A stretch of 44,258 bases of DNA from Candidatus Omnitrophota bacterium (GCA_018895075.1 JAHIOW010000048.1:1-44258), one strand, 5' to 3'; positions 1 to 7,978 are shown, counted from the stretch's first letter. Made by a program: numbers and translations. The notes: a model not told the origin generated them from the sequence alone.

Positions 1-63
1 CGTTTTATCTTTTATTTCGTTATCTACCAATATGTTAGCATAAATATGAGAAAGAACAAGCAT
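1..63 (-). CDS. Possible 5' fragment of an ORF running off the left edge
   Basis: An ATG at 63-61 on the minus strand opens a frame of 21 codons with no stop before the window edge. The residues begin MLVLSHIYANILVDNE. No family can be assigned from so few residues. Just upstream (70-100) the minus strand carries a short GGAGA/TCTCC inverted repeat and an A-rich stretch, but no clear Shine-Dalgarno sequence. It may be the start of a real gene or chance coding. Confidence 0.25.
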   Translation of the reverse strand, partial: MLVLSHIYANILVDNEIKDKT

Positions 64-111
64 TTTTTCCGACGGGAGAATAAATCTCTCCGACGAGAAA
101 ATAGAGAAAAT

Positions 112-480
112 TTAGTCAGAGTTTTTCAGAGCTCTCTTCTTGTCTGTGTATTCCGGTCTGCCTATTTCCCGGTAGGCCTGGTATACCCTTCCCAGGTTAT
201 TTAGTAGTCTTGAGCTATTCGGAGAATACTTCAAGGTTCTTTCAAAAAAAAGTATAGGTTTCCTCCAATAATCATTCTGCCTGATTGTTAAAGACGAATA
301 AAAAACCAATAGGCATATTGAAAGTAATATCGTAAAAACTCTCAAATTTCTCGTTCTGTACATACGACTTAAGCCGCCTGTCTTCTTCTGTTCGCCAAGC
401 GCCTTTTCTAATTGCTCAGGCGTAATCACCCCGGCATCAATGAGCATCTGCCCTATTAGAATAATATTCCCTGTCGGCAC
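112..480 (-). pseudogene. Chimeric remnant: PilB/MshE N-terminal-like motif joined to a membrane TPR tail
   Basis: A GTG-started 122-residue frame. Residues 9-35 (GQMLIDAGVITPEQLEKAL and on) resemble the small helical N-terminal domain of type II secretion/type IV pilus ATPases (MshEN/GSPII_E N). At about residue 38 this stops and a transmembrane segment follows (RVFTILLSICLLVFY), then one TPR-like unit (FFERTLKYSPNSSRLLNNLG), as at the end of bacterial membrane TPR proteins. Each half is far shorter than its family: pilus ATPases exceed 500 residues and TPR membrane proteins have many repeats. I infer a fusion of two decayed gene fragments. A short novel protein cannot be excluded. A GGGGAC palindrome lies immediately upstream. 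Confidence 0.45.
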
Positions 481-502
481 TATATCTTCCTCTTACATTT
501 CA

Positions 503-529
503 GGGACTGTCCCCGATGGGGACTGCCCC
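503..529. repeat. REP-like GGGAC palindrome
   Basis: The stretch reads GGGACTGTCCCC, GAT, GGGGACTGCCCC. GTCCCC and GGGGAC can pair across the GAT loop, and the first half is itself palindromic. It sits between the antitoxin stop and the chimeric remnant. It resembles the other GGGGA/TCCCC elements in the window (14260, 17858 and 29416), so a dispersed REP-type family is inferred. Confidence 0.55.
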
Positions 530-535
530 TTCGTT

Positions 536-1081
536 TTAATATTCTTTCCTTTTAGATATCTCTAAATAAAGTTCCATTTCTAAGGCGTCAACAATCTTCT
601 TGAGGGTAAGTAAGGATATATTTTCCCTCCCCCTCTCAATGCGGGATATGATTTGTTGAGAGGCCCTTAATTTTTTGGCTAATGCATCTTGGGTCAATCC
701 TTTTAGTTTGCGTATAGACTTTATCCTCTCTGCAATCAATTTACAAAATTCATCTTGCGGCCTTGTAACGGCTATTGCTTTAGTGACAGATATTCCTTTA
801 TCCTTGTATTTTTCTTTTAATTTTTCGTATATTGCCTGCCAGAATTCTATACGCGGGTTATTCCAGGCATCCTTGCGCATTTGCCTTTTTATCCTATTCC
901 AATTCTGCAAGAAAATCAAGGGTTTTAGATAATTCTTAAATACTTCTTTGGGGATATTCTTTCTGGAAAGCAACAGGCCCGACAAAGACAAAAAATGCTT
1001 ACTTTCGGGTTCTTTTAATATAGATTGGGCCTTTTTAATGCTTATCTTCCTGTCCCAGAGCCAATCTCGTTTTAGAATCAT
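536..1081 (-). CDS. XRE-family HTH protein, probable antitoxin of the AbiEii-type toxin
   Basis: A 181-residue protein. The C-terminal part (about 115-172) is a clear XRE/Cro helix-turn-helix: ERIKSIRKLKGLTQDALAKK, then a recognition helix beginning ASQQIISRIERG. The N-terminal ~110 residues are helical, rich in Trp, Lys and Arg, and not assigned; they could bind the toxin. Its ATG overlaps the toxin stop codon by 4 bp (ATGA), so translation is probably coupled. Toxin-first order and an XRE partner differ from the canonical AbiEi(winged-helix)-AbiEii order. Binding to the palindromes upstream of the toxin gene would give autoregulation; this is inferred from layout. Confidence 0.75.
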   Translation of the reverse strand: MILKRDWLWDRKISIKKAQSILKEPESKHFLSLSGLLLSRKNIPKEVFKNYLKPLIFLQNWNRIKRQMRKDAWNNPRIEFWQAIYEKLKEKYKDKGISVTKAIAVTRPQDEFCKLIAERIKSIRKLKGLTQDALAKKLRASQQIISRIERGRENISLLTLKKIVDALEMELYLEISKRKEY

Positions 1082-1794
1082 ATGGATTCAACCTCTTTTT
1101 CGATAATTCTGTCTATTTCCTTTTTGAAATGGCGTTCTATATCGCTATAATCAATATTTTTCTTTGATTGTAATTCTAAAAGCCCGGTTTTCATATCCAG
1201 GCGGCTATATGTGCTAAACCATCTTATAAGGGTCTCGCGCATCAGGGGGTTGCCGAACCTTAAGGAAAAGTCCGATAACTTCATAAATATCTGAGAAAGG
1301 CAATATAAATCATAGAAATCTTTTGCCTCCTGCCTGCCTCCTTTTGAAATTCTTTTACCTATGGAATCCTCTGTTTGCAGAGTGCCCGTTAGGGCATAAA
1401 TTTTTCTAACATAAATATCCTCTAATGATAAAACTTTTATTCCGTTTATTATCTTGGCCGGCTTTATGCGCTCAAGATAATCCTGAACAAAATCTAACTT
1501 TAAAGACTCTTTTGCATTGATACCTATAGAGTAAACCAGTATTTTTACTCTATTTTTCCGGGCCTCTTCCGCGATAATCCCTATTTTCTTTTTTAATGTC
1601 AGCGACAAGAATTTTACTATTTCAAGCACCCTTATTTTACTAAAACTTTGCGTAAAAAAATCCAAATCTAAAGATTGGCGGTGGTTAAAATAATATAATG
1701 ACAAGGCGGTCCCGCCACCCAAATAAAAATCATCTATTTTATTAGATAAGACTTCTAATACCTTATTCTGGTAATCTATTACCTTAGTCTTCAT
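1078..1794 (-). CDS. AbiEii/AbiGii-family nucleotidyltransferase toxin
   Basis: A 238-residue protein if started at the internal ATG (1794); the frame is open 12 codons further upstream, but those codons lie in the promoter. Motifs fit the AbiEii (DUF1814) nucleotidyltransferase-like fold: GGGTAL at 26-31, HRQSLDLDFF at 38-47 with the expected acidic pair, a later KLDF, and an RQEAKDFYDLY segment matching the family's R-x-x-KD-x-x-DL motif. AbiE toxins are known to transfer nucleotides and halt growth in phage abortive infection or toxin-antitoxin roles. The gene overlaps its XRE partner. A sigma70-type promoter ends just before the chosen ATG, so the message would have almost no leader. Confidence 0.8.
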   Translation of the reverse strand: MKTKVIDYQNKVLEVLSNKIDDFYLGGGTALSLYYFNHRQSLDLDFFTQSFSKIRVLEIVKFLSLTLKKKIGIIAEEARKNRVKILVYSIGINAKESLKLDFVQDYLERIKPAKIINGIKVLSLEDIYVRKIYALTGTLQTEDSIGKRISKGGRQEAKDFYDLYCLSQIFMKLSDFSLRFGNPLMRETLIRWFSTYSRLDMKTGLLELQSKKNIDYSDIERHFKKEIDRIIEKEVESI

Positions 1795-1801
1795 AATCGC
1801 A

Positions 1802-1830
1802 AGTATACAACATAAAAGTTGTTTTGTCAA
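1802..1830 (-). promoter_or_regulatory. Sigma70-type promoter of the toxin-antitoxin operon, apparently leaderless
   Basis: Read on the minus strand, TTGACA (1830-1825) is followed by a 17-bp spacer and TATACT (1807-1802). Seven bases after the -10 comes the ATG at 1794, so the predicted start site falls at or next to the start codon and leaves no room for a Shine-Dalgarno sequence. The -35 is a perfect consensus and the -10 matches at five of six positions. Confidence 0.75.
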
Positions 1831-1858
1831 GCACTTTTACAACTTTTAAGTTGTAAAA
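1807..1858. promoter_or_regulatory. Two related palindromic operators around the toxin promoter
   Basis: Copy A (1835-1858) is a palindrome with 11-bp arms, TTTTACAACTT and AAGTTGTAAAA, around a TT centre, just upstream of the -35. Copy B (1807-1822, ACAACATAAAAGTTGT) fills most of the spacer and touches the -10. The 16-bp cores agree at 13 positions. The placement suggests repression by the XRE antitoxin. Copy A also lies right after the HD-GYP gene's stop, but without a U-tract for termination. Confidence 0.7.
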
Positions 1859-1862
1859 ATAA

Positions 1863-3053
1863 CTAAAAAAACTTCTTCATCATAAGATTTATATCCTCCC
1901 CCTCATGGTAAAGCTCTGCCATGGCCTCAGCCAGCAGGGGCGAAAACTGCTTGCCTGCAAGCTGCTTAATTTCTTTCACCGCCTCTTCTTTAGAAAGGGT
2001 GCGACTGTAAGGCCGGTCAGTGGTCATAGCGTCAAAGGTATCCGCCACAGAGATAATTGCCGCAATCAGCGGGATTTGTTCCTGCTTTAACCCTTCTGGA
2101 TAACCTGTGCCGTCATATCTCTCATGATGATATTTTACGCCCAGTATGGAGTCCCCTAATTCCTTTATGGGCTCTAATATAGTGGCGCCAACCAAGGGAT
2201 GTTGCCTTATTTTTTCCCTCTCCTCTTCAGTCAAAGCCTCTTCTTTATTTAAGATTGACTCCGGGATGCCAATCTTACCTATATCATGCAGGAGCGCGGC
2301 AATGTGCAAATGTTCTAAGAACTGATCATCAAAGGCCTTTTTATTCTTCTGGCCAAGTTTCTTGGCAACCTCAAGAGAAAGTGTGGTTACTCTCTGGGTA
2401 TGGCCATGGGTATAATGGTCTTTGGCATCAATAGCCGCAGCCAGGGCGATAGTAGTATGAATAAAAAGCACATATTTTTTATTCAATTCTAATTCTAATT
2501 CCTTAAAAAGCTGGGCATTTCTTATGGCCATAGCCACATCTGAGGCCAAGGCACTAAAGAAATCCAATTCCTCTTTAAGAAATCTTGTTCCGTCTTTTTT
2601 CTTTCCCAGCAAAAGGATGCCCAATAATTCATTCTGGAAATAACTGCTGATACAGGCCTCTGCCTCAAAAAGGCCCATTTGATACAAGGCGCCTTTTAAA
2701 ATCTGTTTTAAATCCGGCGTTATCCTTTTACTTAACCACCTTTTCCCTTGTTCATAGACCAGCGTTCCGTCAGATAAAAGTTTTCTTTCATGGCGTTCTT
2801 TGAAAAAACGGATGAGCAAATTATCTAAATCCATACGCACGAATTTAAGCGGAACCTTTAAACCTAATGCCCCCCTAGAATCTGTCAGGACATAGGTATT
2901 TTTTTCTCTATCGTGGAGCAATATCCCGGCGTGACTGACATTTACCTTGTGCACAATGGTGCGGATAATCATCTTAATCAGGGTATCCGGTTCGTGGACC
3001 AGGATCATGTTCTTGGCGGTATTTTCCAGTTCCCTCTTATAATTTATGCGCAT
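1863..3053 (-). CDS. GAF-HD-GYP protein, predicted cyclic-di-GMP phosphodiesterase
   Basis: A 396-residue protein. An N-terminal GAF-like domain (about 10-185) precedes an HD-GYP domain (about 205-375). H256-D257 lie in HDIGKIGIPE, followed by the HHERYDGTGYPEG signature, HPLVG and the ADTFDAMTTDRPY motif, so the metal ligands and the GYP loop that define active enzymes are present. Expected reaction: hydrolysis of cyclic-di-GMP to pGpG/GMP in the cytoplasm. No receiver domain is fused, but a stand-alone receiver gene lies 15 bp upstream. The GAF domain resembles those of the two neighbouring kinases and may sense the same ligand. It is the last gene of the 12.3-1.9 kb run. Confidence 0.88.
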   Translation of the reverse strand: MRINYKRELENTAKNMILVHEPDTLIKMIIRTIVHKVNVSHAGILLHDREKNTYVLTDSRGALGLKVPLKFVRMDLDNLLIRFFKERHERKLLSDGTLVYEQGKRWLSKRITPDLKQILKGALYQMGLFEAEACISSYFQNELLGILLLGKKKDGTRFLKEELDFFSALASDVAMAIRNAQLFKELELELNKKYVLFIHTTIALAAAIDAKDHYTHGHTQRVTTLSLEVAKKLGQKNKKAFDDQFLEHLHIAALLHDIGKIGIPESILNKEEALTEEEREKIRQHPLVGATILEPIKELGDSILGVKYHHERYDGTGYPEGLKQEQIPLIAAIISVADTFDAMTTDRPYSRTLSKEEAVKEIKQLAGKQFSPLLAEAMAELYHEGEDINLMMKKFF

Positions 3054-3068
3054 AGTAACTTTAAGTTT

Positions 3069-3434
3069 TTATTTAAGCAATACCTTTAAGACAGTCTCTT
3101 CCAGCTCATCCAGAGCCAAAGGCTTATGGATATAGTCCAAGGCGCCTAGGCCCTTGCACACTTCCAATGATTTATCATCGTCAGAATCTTTACCGGTAAC
3201 CATCACTACCTTTATGCCTTTATTCTTATTTTTTATACGCTTTAAGGTCTCAACTCCGTCTATACCATTCATTTTGATATCCAGTAACACCAAATCCGGC
3301 TTTTGCTTTTCTATCAATGCCAACGCCTCCTCCCCGCTGCCGGCAGTGGTTACCTCAATCTTTCGTTTACGGAAGAAATTTGCCCCGAATTCCCTTACAT
3401 CTGCTTCGTCATCTACGATTAACAACCTTGCCAT
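3069..3434 (-). CDS. Single-domain response regulator (CheY-like receiver)
   Basis: A 121-residue protein consisting only of a receiver domain. The acidic pocket is D8-D9, the phosphoacceptor D52 lies in LVLLDIKMNG, T80 falls in VVMVTG, and the conserved Lys is in YIHKP. With no output domain it must act by protein contact, as a phosphorelay shuttle or regulator of a neighbour. It lies 11 bp downstream of a hybrid-free histidine kinase and 15 bp upstream of the HD-GYP gene, so it is the obvious link from kinase to phosphodiesterase. That role is inferred from order. Confidence 0.9.
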   Translation of the reverse strand: MARLLIVDDEADVREFGANFFRKRKIEVTTAGSGEEALALIEKQKPDLVLLDIKMNGIDGVETLKRIKNKNKGIKVVMVTGKDSDDDKSLEVCKGLGALDYIHKPLALDELEETVLKVLLK

Positions 3435-3445
3435 CTCTTATCTCC

Positions 3446-5614
3446 TTATTTGGCTATGGGTAGCTCCAGAGTAAAGCGCGTGCCTGTCTTATATTCAGAA
3501 TCAAAATCAATCCTTCCCTTGTGGGTATCGGTAATAATCTTATTGATTACATATAGGCCCAGGCCTGTTCCCCGCCGGGAAGAAACCTTGGTGGTAAAAA
3601 AGGGAGTAAAGACCTTCTTTTTGTCTTCCTCCTTTACCCCCAGGCCATTATCTTTTACGATAATCTCTAATACGTTATCTTTTGGCTGCGCAGAGACGGT
3701 AATCCGGCCGCGATAACCTTCTTCCTGTAACATATTGCGCCTCTCTACAATGGCATCATAGGCGTTATCTATAAAATTAAAAAACATCTCCTGCAGTTGC
3801 GCCAGATTCCCTTTTATTTTGGCTAAGTCCTGGGGGAAATCACGCACAATATCTATCTCTGATAGTTTTACTTTGTATTGGGCCATCTCCATAGTGTTAT
3901 CTAAAACAGTGTTTAGCTCCAGCGGTTCAAGCCCCTTATCTCCTTTACGGGAATATTTAAGCAACCCCTGAACTACCTGCCCGCCCTGCATCACGTTTGC
4001 CTGAATGCGTTCAAGAGCATACTTCATCTCTTCGGTAAATTTCTTGAACTCCGCGCTGCATCCAGAGGTATCGGTAATCTTAAGGGTATCCAGGGCATCG
4101 CTGGCAATCAAGGAAAGGGCATTAAAACGGTTATTTATCTGATGCGATAGCCCGTCAGCCATGGTTCCGATAGTGGCCATCTTTTCTGCCTGGGCAATCT
4201 GCTCCTGCATGGTTTTTGCCTCTTCGTAAAACAGGGCATTTTCAATAGCCAGAGCCGCCTGGGTGGCAAGGACCTGAAAGACACTAAGGTCATCGGGGGT
4301 ATAAATCTGGCCGGAGATTTTATCTCCCAGGATAATAAGCCCCATAGATCTATCCTCTAAAAAGCTGGGGATGATTACCGATGCAGAAATCTGGCGCATA
4401 TTTTCCTCTAGATTTCTATAGGTAATATCTCCAAAGTCTTCCATTTGGCGTTTTATCTCTTCGTAAATAACCGGCTGACGCCTGGTAGTAATCCAGGTAA
4501 CAATAGGGCTATCGGCGGTTAATTTTGAATTGAATTGTTTGTTTTTGTTCCGGCTTGCCTGCAGGATATACTCATTGGTTTCCGAATCATGAAGATAAAT
4601 TGCGGCAAAAGAGATACCCACGGTCTTGGTAACAATGTGCACAGTTAAGTTTAACAGTTTTTTTAAATCCCGGATGCGCGTCATACCCAATGCCGCCTGT
4701 TTTAAGGTGTTTTGATAACGCCTCTGTTCTTTGAGTAATCTTCCCTCAGCCCTGCGCTCAAGGAAGATGTAGATAAATGGCCCCACTGTGGCTAAGGCGG
4801 CCATCAAACTCAAAGGCCCTACCCACCAATTAGCGCCCATAATTTCAATAAGCCATTGCCTCAACCAACCTGTTACAGCAAAGGGTATTCCTAAAACCAG
4901 GGTATAAACCGCAATAAAGATTCCTGTACGGGTAATAGCAACCGTAATATCCATGAGACGGTAACGAATAATAGAGTAGGTCAGGACTATCATGCAGGCC
5001 ACAACCAAAAAATCGTGGGGGAAGAGCTCACGAAGCCCCAAAGAGGTGGAAAAATGAATTATTCCACTAAAAAATGCTAATAAAAAACCGGCAAATACAT
5101 ACCTTATTTGATTTTTTTTAGAACCACTCGATTCTCTTATACCAAGGTAAAGTTTATAAAAGCAATATAAACAGACAATTCCAAAGTACAGAATGAATAT
5201 TATATATAAGGGGCCTCCTACTATTGAGAAATACGAATTGGCCCTTTTTATATTTCTTATAAAAATCGGAGAGAACAAAAAAGGCAAAAAGACTAAAATC
5301 GAGGCGATAAAAGAGCCCTTAATTAATTTTCGTTCTTTGGGGACTTTTTCGATATCTAGAACAGTTAGCCCAAAATTCAGAAAGGCGGGAGCTGTAAAGA
5401 TAGCGGCAATATAAACAAGGCGGGTGAAAAATAACGATTTTTCTGGCCACCCTATCCAAGCTAAAAAAGGAAAAAGGCACCATGTCCCAGCACAAAGAAT
5501 AATAAAAATAATGGCTTTACGACTCTTATCTTGGATGCCTTTCAGATACACAAATAAAGATAGAGAAAAGGAAATCGCAAAAGCTATTATTGAGGAAATA
5601 GTGTAAGTATTCAT
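3446..5614 (-). CDS. 7TM-GAF sensor histidine kinase (copy 1)
   Basis: A 722-residue kinase. About seven hydrophobic segments fill residues 5-225 (HisKA_7TM-like), with two more to about 290. A GAF domain follows (about 310-470), then the dimerisation helix with H491 in GLSHQINNRFNAL and a HATPase domain with N-box NFIDNAYDAI, DNGLGV and TGLGLYV. The residue after HQINN is Arg where most HisKA proteins have Pro, so the acceptor helix is slightly atypical. It is clearly paralogous to the kinase at 7979-10144 over its full length, sharing DITVAITRTGIFIAVYT-type and GLIILGDK-type segments. It overlaps the aldehyde dehydrogenase gene by 4 bp. The ligand is unknown. Confidence 0.9.
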   Translation of the reverse strand: MNTYTISSIIAFAISFSLSLFVYLKGIQDKSRKAIIFIILCAGTWCLFPFLAWIGWPEKSLFFTRLVYIAAIFTAPAFLNFGLTVLDIEKVPKERKLIKGSFIASILVFLPFLFSPIFIRNIKRANSYFSIVGGPLYIIFILYFGIVCLYCFYKLYLGIRESSGSKKNQIRYVFAGFLLAFFSGIIHFSTSLGLRELFPHDFLVVACMIVLTYSIIRYRLMDITVAITRTGIFIAVYTLVLGIPFAVTGWLRQWLIEIMGANWWVGPLSLMAALATVGPFIYIFLERRAEGRLLKEQRRYQNTLKQAALGMTRIRDLKKLLNLTVHIVTKTVGISFAAIYLHDSETNEYILQASRNKNKQFNSKLTADSPIVTWITTRRQPVIYEEIKRQMEDFGDITYRNLEENMRQISASVIIPSFLEDRSMGLIILGDKISGQIYTPDDLSVFQVLATQAALAIENALFYEEAKTMQEQIAQAEKMATIGTMADGLSHQINNRFNALSLIASDALDTLKITDTSGCSAEFKKFTEEMKYALERIQANVMQGGQVVQGLLKYSRKGDKGLEPLELNTVLDNTMEMAQYKVKLSEIDIVRDFPQDLAKIKGNLAQLQEMFFNFIDNAYDAIVERRNMLQEEGYRGRITVSAQPKDNVLEIIVKDNGLGVKEEDKKKVFTPFFTTKVSSRRGTGLGLYVINKIITDTHKGRIDFDSEYKTGTRFTLELPIAK

Positions 5615-7173
5615 CTATCTATTGTCCTGCTGACACCTTGTAAGTGAGAGGTTTTTTGCCAGAAATAATTCATTTCTCCGAAAGGACCGCCGCTTTTACA
5701 AGTACCTCCGTGTGTTGAAAGATATGGAGAAAAAGCGATATGGCGAGAGTTAATTCTAAACATCCCGCAATTATCTAGTTGTTTAGCAAATTTTCGCATA
5801 TATTTTGCTGAAGATATCCAAAGAGAAGTCCGAATGCCATAGTTGTGCTTATTGACAAATCGAATAATCTTTTCGAAAACTTCCTCATCTGTCCCTGTAA
5901 CAATAATCAATGGTAAAAGAGGGAAGAAGATTTCTTCTTTTATACATCGCATCTCGATTGCTTTCTTGATATCTATAACCTCTAAAAGCGTAGGCCGTAA
6001 ATACATTCCCTCGGGATCAGGACAATTTAAATAATTAATACGTTCGTTCCCATAAAGAACTTTTGCCCCTTTAACAAGAGCATCATTAAGAAAATCGGAA
6101 TAATCTTTAATTTTTCCTACAGGAGCTAGGATTGTATCTGGATCGCTTGGTAGAGAAGCTTTTATGGTTTTCGTTTTCTCGATCATTATGCGTAAAAAAT
6201 CATTATATGCCTCATAATGTATGAGCGAAATTTTAGGAACCATGCATATTTGGGTTGAACCGAGAAAACAATCTAGCAATGAATCGCTAGCCTTATTCAA
6301 ATCACCATCTTTCCAGACTGCTAGTATATCATTTCCTGAGAGTTCCAGAATCGATTTCTTACCAGCCTGGAATATTTTGGTGCCGATTTCCAATCCTCTT
6401 TTACTGTCTCCAAAGAAAATTATATCGTTTACGTAGGCACTCTCTAACCATTCATCCATCATTTTTTTTGGATTACCTACCACTAGATTTACAGTACCTA
6501 AAGGGCAGTTATTCTTTACTATTGCTTCATAAACAACTTCCCTCCAAAGGAAAAGAGTTGACAATGGGGCTCTTAAGGAAGGTCGGACAACTATGGTATT
6601 ACCTGTAATCAAAACAAGAATACCATTGTAGGAATCGCTTGCAGAAGCATTTGCAGGTGTTGTCATACAAACAACGCCGTCTGGTTTTCTTGACCAATAA
6701 AGAATCTCTTTATTGTACCTACCAATCTCATGTCGGACTTGTGTACAATAAAAATCTATTGTTTCAGGACATGTTCCCATCCGCATCCCCTCAAATTCCC
6801 ACTCTGCTAACTTTCTAGGATGTCCCTCTATCATCATTAATTTAATAAATTCTTCTTTCTTCTTAAGTAATAAATCATAGCAATCCAAAAGCATCTTTTT
6901 TCTTGTAGCCAATGAAACCTTACGGAACTTTTGAAAAGCTTTATAAGCTGACTCAATGGCGAGCTGATTAGTTTCATTATCTCCAAGACAATATTTTCCA
7001 AATACATATTCGTTTGCCTCTTTGGAATCCTCTTGAAGCTTTCCTATTTTAATATCAGTCATAACTCTAAAAGTATTTTTAAAATCACTTATAAATTTAT
7101 CCGAATATGGAAAATATCCATAACGTCCCGTATCTAGGTCCTTCCCTTCGACTAAAAGTGTAAACTTTTTCAT
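5611..7173 (-). CDS. Aldehyde dehydrogenase superfamily protein
   Basis: A 520-residue member of the NAD(P)-dependent ALDH superfamily. Catalytic Cys is C310 in STQICMVPK; the general-base Glu is E277 in ILELSGND, 33 residues earlier as in classical ALDHs. The coenzyme loop FFGDSKRGLEIG replaces the usual FTGS-type motif and TTPANASASDSYN occupies the PWN-like region. Start and length are normal. The subfamily is not one I recognise: the active-site surroundings are divergent, so oxidation of a fatty aldehyde or action on an acyl thioester are both possible. The gene looks more AT-rich than its neighbours, which hints at transfer. It lies 5 bp after a receiver gene and overlaps kinase copy 1. 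With an acyl-ACP reductase in the same run, a fatty aldehyde is the likeliest substrate (inference). Confidence 0.8.
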   Translation of the reverse strand: MKKFTLLVEGKDLDTGRYGYFPYSDKFISDFKNTFRVMTDIKIGKLQEDSKEANEYVFGKYCLGDNETNQLAIESAYKAFQKFRKVSLATRKKMLLDCYDLLLKKKEEFIKLMMIEGHPRKLAEWEFEGMRMGTCPETIDFYCTQVRHEIGRYNKEILYWSRKPDGVVCMTTPANASASDSYNGILVLITGNTIVVRPSLRAPLSTLFLWREVVYEAIVKNNCPLGTVNLVVGNPKKMMDEWLESAYVNDIIFFGDSKRGLEIGTKIFQAGKKSILELSGNDILAVWKDGDLNKASDSLLDCFLGSTQICMVPKISLIHYEAYNDFLRIMIEKTKTIKASLPSDPDTILAPVGKIKDYSDFLNDALVKGAKVLYGNERINYLNCPDPEGMYLRPTLLEVIDIKKAIEMRCIKEEIFFPLLPLIIVTGTDEEVFEKIIRFVNKHNYGIRTSLWISSAKYMRKFAKQLDNCGMFRINSRHIAFSPYLSTHGGTCKSGGPFGEMNYFWQKTSHLQGVSRTIDR

Positions 7174-7178
7174 ATTAG

Positions 7179-7553
7179 TTACCCCAAAACATTTTTAATT
7201 ATTCGCAGAAATTCCTTGTTATCAAAAGGTTTATATAAATAGTCAAATACTTCTAACTCTTTTGCGCTCACATACTTTTCCATATCGGCATAACCTGTAA
7301 TCAATACTTCGGGAACTGGCTTTTTGTTTGAGTTTTCTAAGTGCGCACGAATTCGTTTAATAGTTTCTATACCATCCAGTTCAGGCATTCTGACATCACA
7401 GATAATAAGGTCAAAATCATTTTTTTTAACTTTATCTATGGCTTCCTCTCCACTCTTAGCTACAGTTGCATTGTATCCTTCAATGCTCAATAGTTTTAAC
7501 AGACTTTCCGTAACTAGCTCTTCGTCATCAATCACCAGAATCTTCTTTGCCAT
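7179..7553 (-). CDS. Single-domain response regulator (receiver, tandem copy)
   Basis: A 124-residue receiver-only protein. Acidic residues are D10 and E11, the phosphoacceptor D53 lies in LIICDVRMPELDG, Thr is in VLITGYA, and Lys in YLYKPFD. No output domain is present. It has the same layout as the adjacent upstream receiver, including the segment KKPVPE before the Thr motif. The two genes share an identical 32-bp block over their ribosome-binding site and first codons, indicating tandem duplication. It lies 5 bp before the aldehyde dehydrogenase gene. Confidence 0.9.
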   Translation of the reverse strand: MAKKILVIDDEELVTESLLKLLSIEGYNATVAKSGEEAIDKVKKNDFDLIICDVRMPELDGIETIKRIRAHLENSNKKPVPEVLITGYADMEKYVSAKELEVFDYLYKPFDNKEFLRIIKNVLG

Positions 7554-7972
7554 TTTTAGGTTCTCCTTAATTATAGTAAGTTTGCTTTTCTATAGCTTCC
7601 TTTGTAGTTTGTAACAATGTCTTGATATCAAAGGGTTTTTCTATATAACCTGCAGCCTGTAATTCCAAGGCTTTCTGGTACATTTCTTCTTTTGCATAGG
7701 CGGTGATAAAGATTTCAGGAATAGGTTTTTTATGATTTTGTGCTATATGCTCTCTGATCTTTTTCACGGTTTCTATGCCGTCCATATCAGGCATTTTTAT
7801 GTCTGACATGATTAGATCAAATCCATCCTCTATCATACGTCTGAGTGCTCCCTGACCGCTTAGAGCTGTGATTACCTTATATCCTTCTCTGGTCAGCAAT
7901 CTTTTTAAAGTCATTAGTACTAATTTATCATCATCAATTAACAGAATCTTCTTTGCCATTTTTAGGTTCTCC
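7535..7972. repeat. 32-bp direct repeat spanning the 5' ends of two receiver genes
   Basis: Positions 7535-7566 and 7941-7972 are identical. The block covers the Shine-Dalgarno sequence (AGGAGAACC on the minus strand), the ATG and the first codons (MAKKIL) of both receivers. It marks a tandem duplication, gene conversion or a potential recombination site that could delete one receiver. Confidence 0.8.
7567..7959 (-). CDS. Single-domain response regulator (receiver, tandem copy)
   Basis: A 130-residue receiver-only protein. D10-D11 form the acidic pocket, D53 in LIMSDIKMPDMDG is the phosphoacceptor, Thr is in FITAYA and Lys in YIEKPFD. It has no DNA-binding or enzymatic output domain. It lies directly downstream of kinase copy 2 (19 bp) and upstream of its sister receiver (13 bp). 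It is probably the partner of kinase copy 2; the sister may serve copy 1 or compete for phosphate. This assignment is inference from order. Confidence 0.9.
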   Translation of the reverse strand: MAKKILLIDDDKLVLMTLKRLLTREGYKVITALSGQGALRRMIEDGFDLIMSDIKMPDMDGIETVKKIREHIAQNHKKPIPEIFITAYAKEEMYQKALELQAAGYIEKPFDIKTLLQTTKEAIEKQTYYN

Positions 7973-7978
7973 TCGTAA

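Noticed and set aside
1835-1858. Intrinsic terminator of the HD-GYP gene
   Set aside because: The palindrome is AT-rich and has no U-tract after it on the minus strand; its match to a second copy in the promoter favours an operator.
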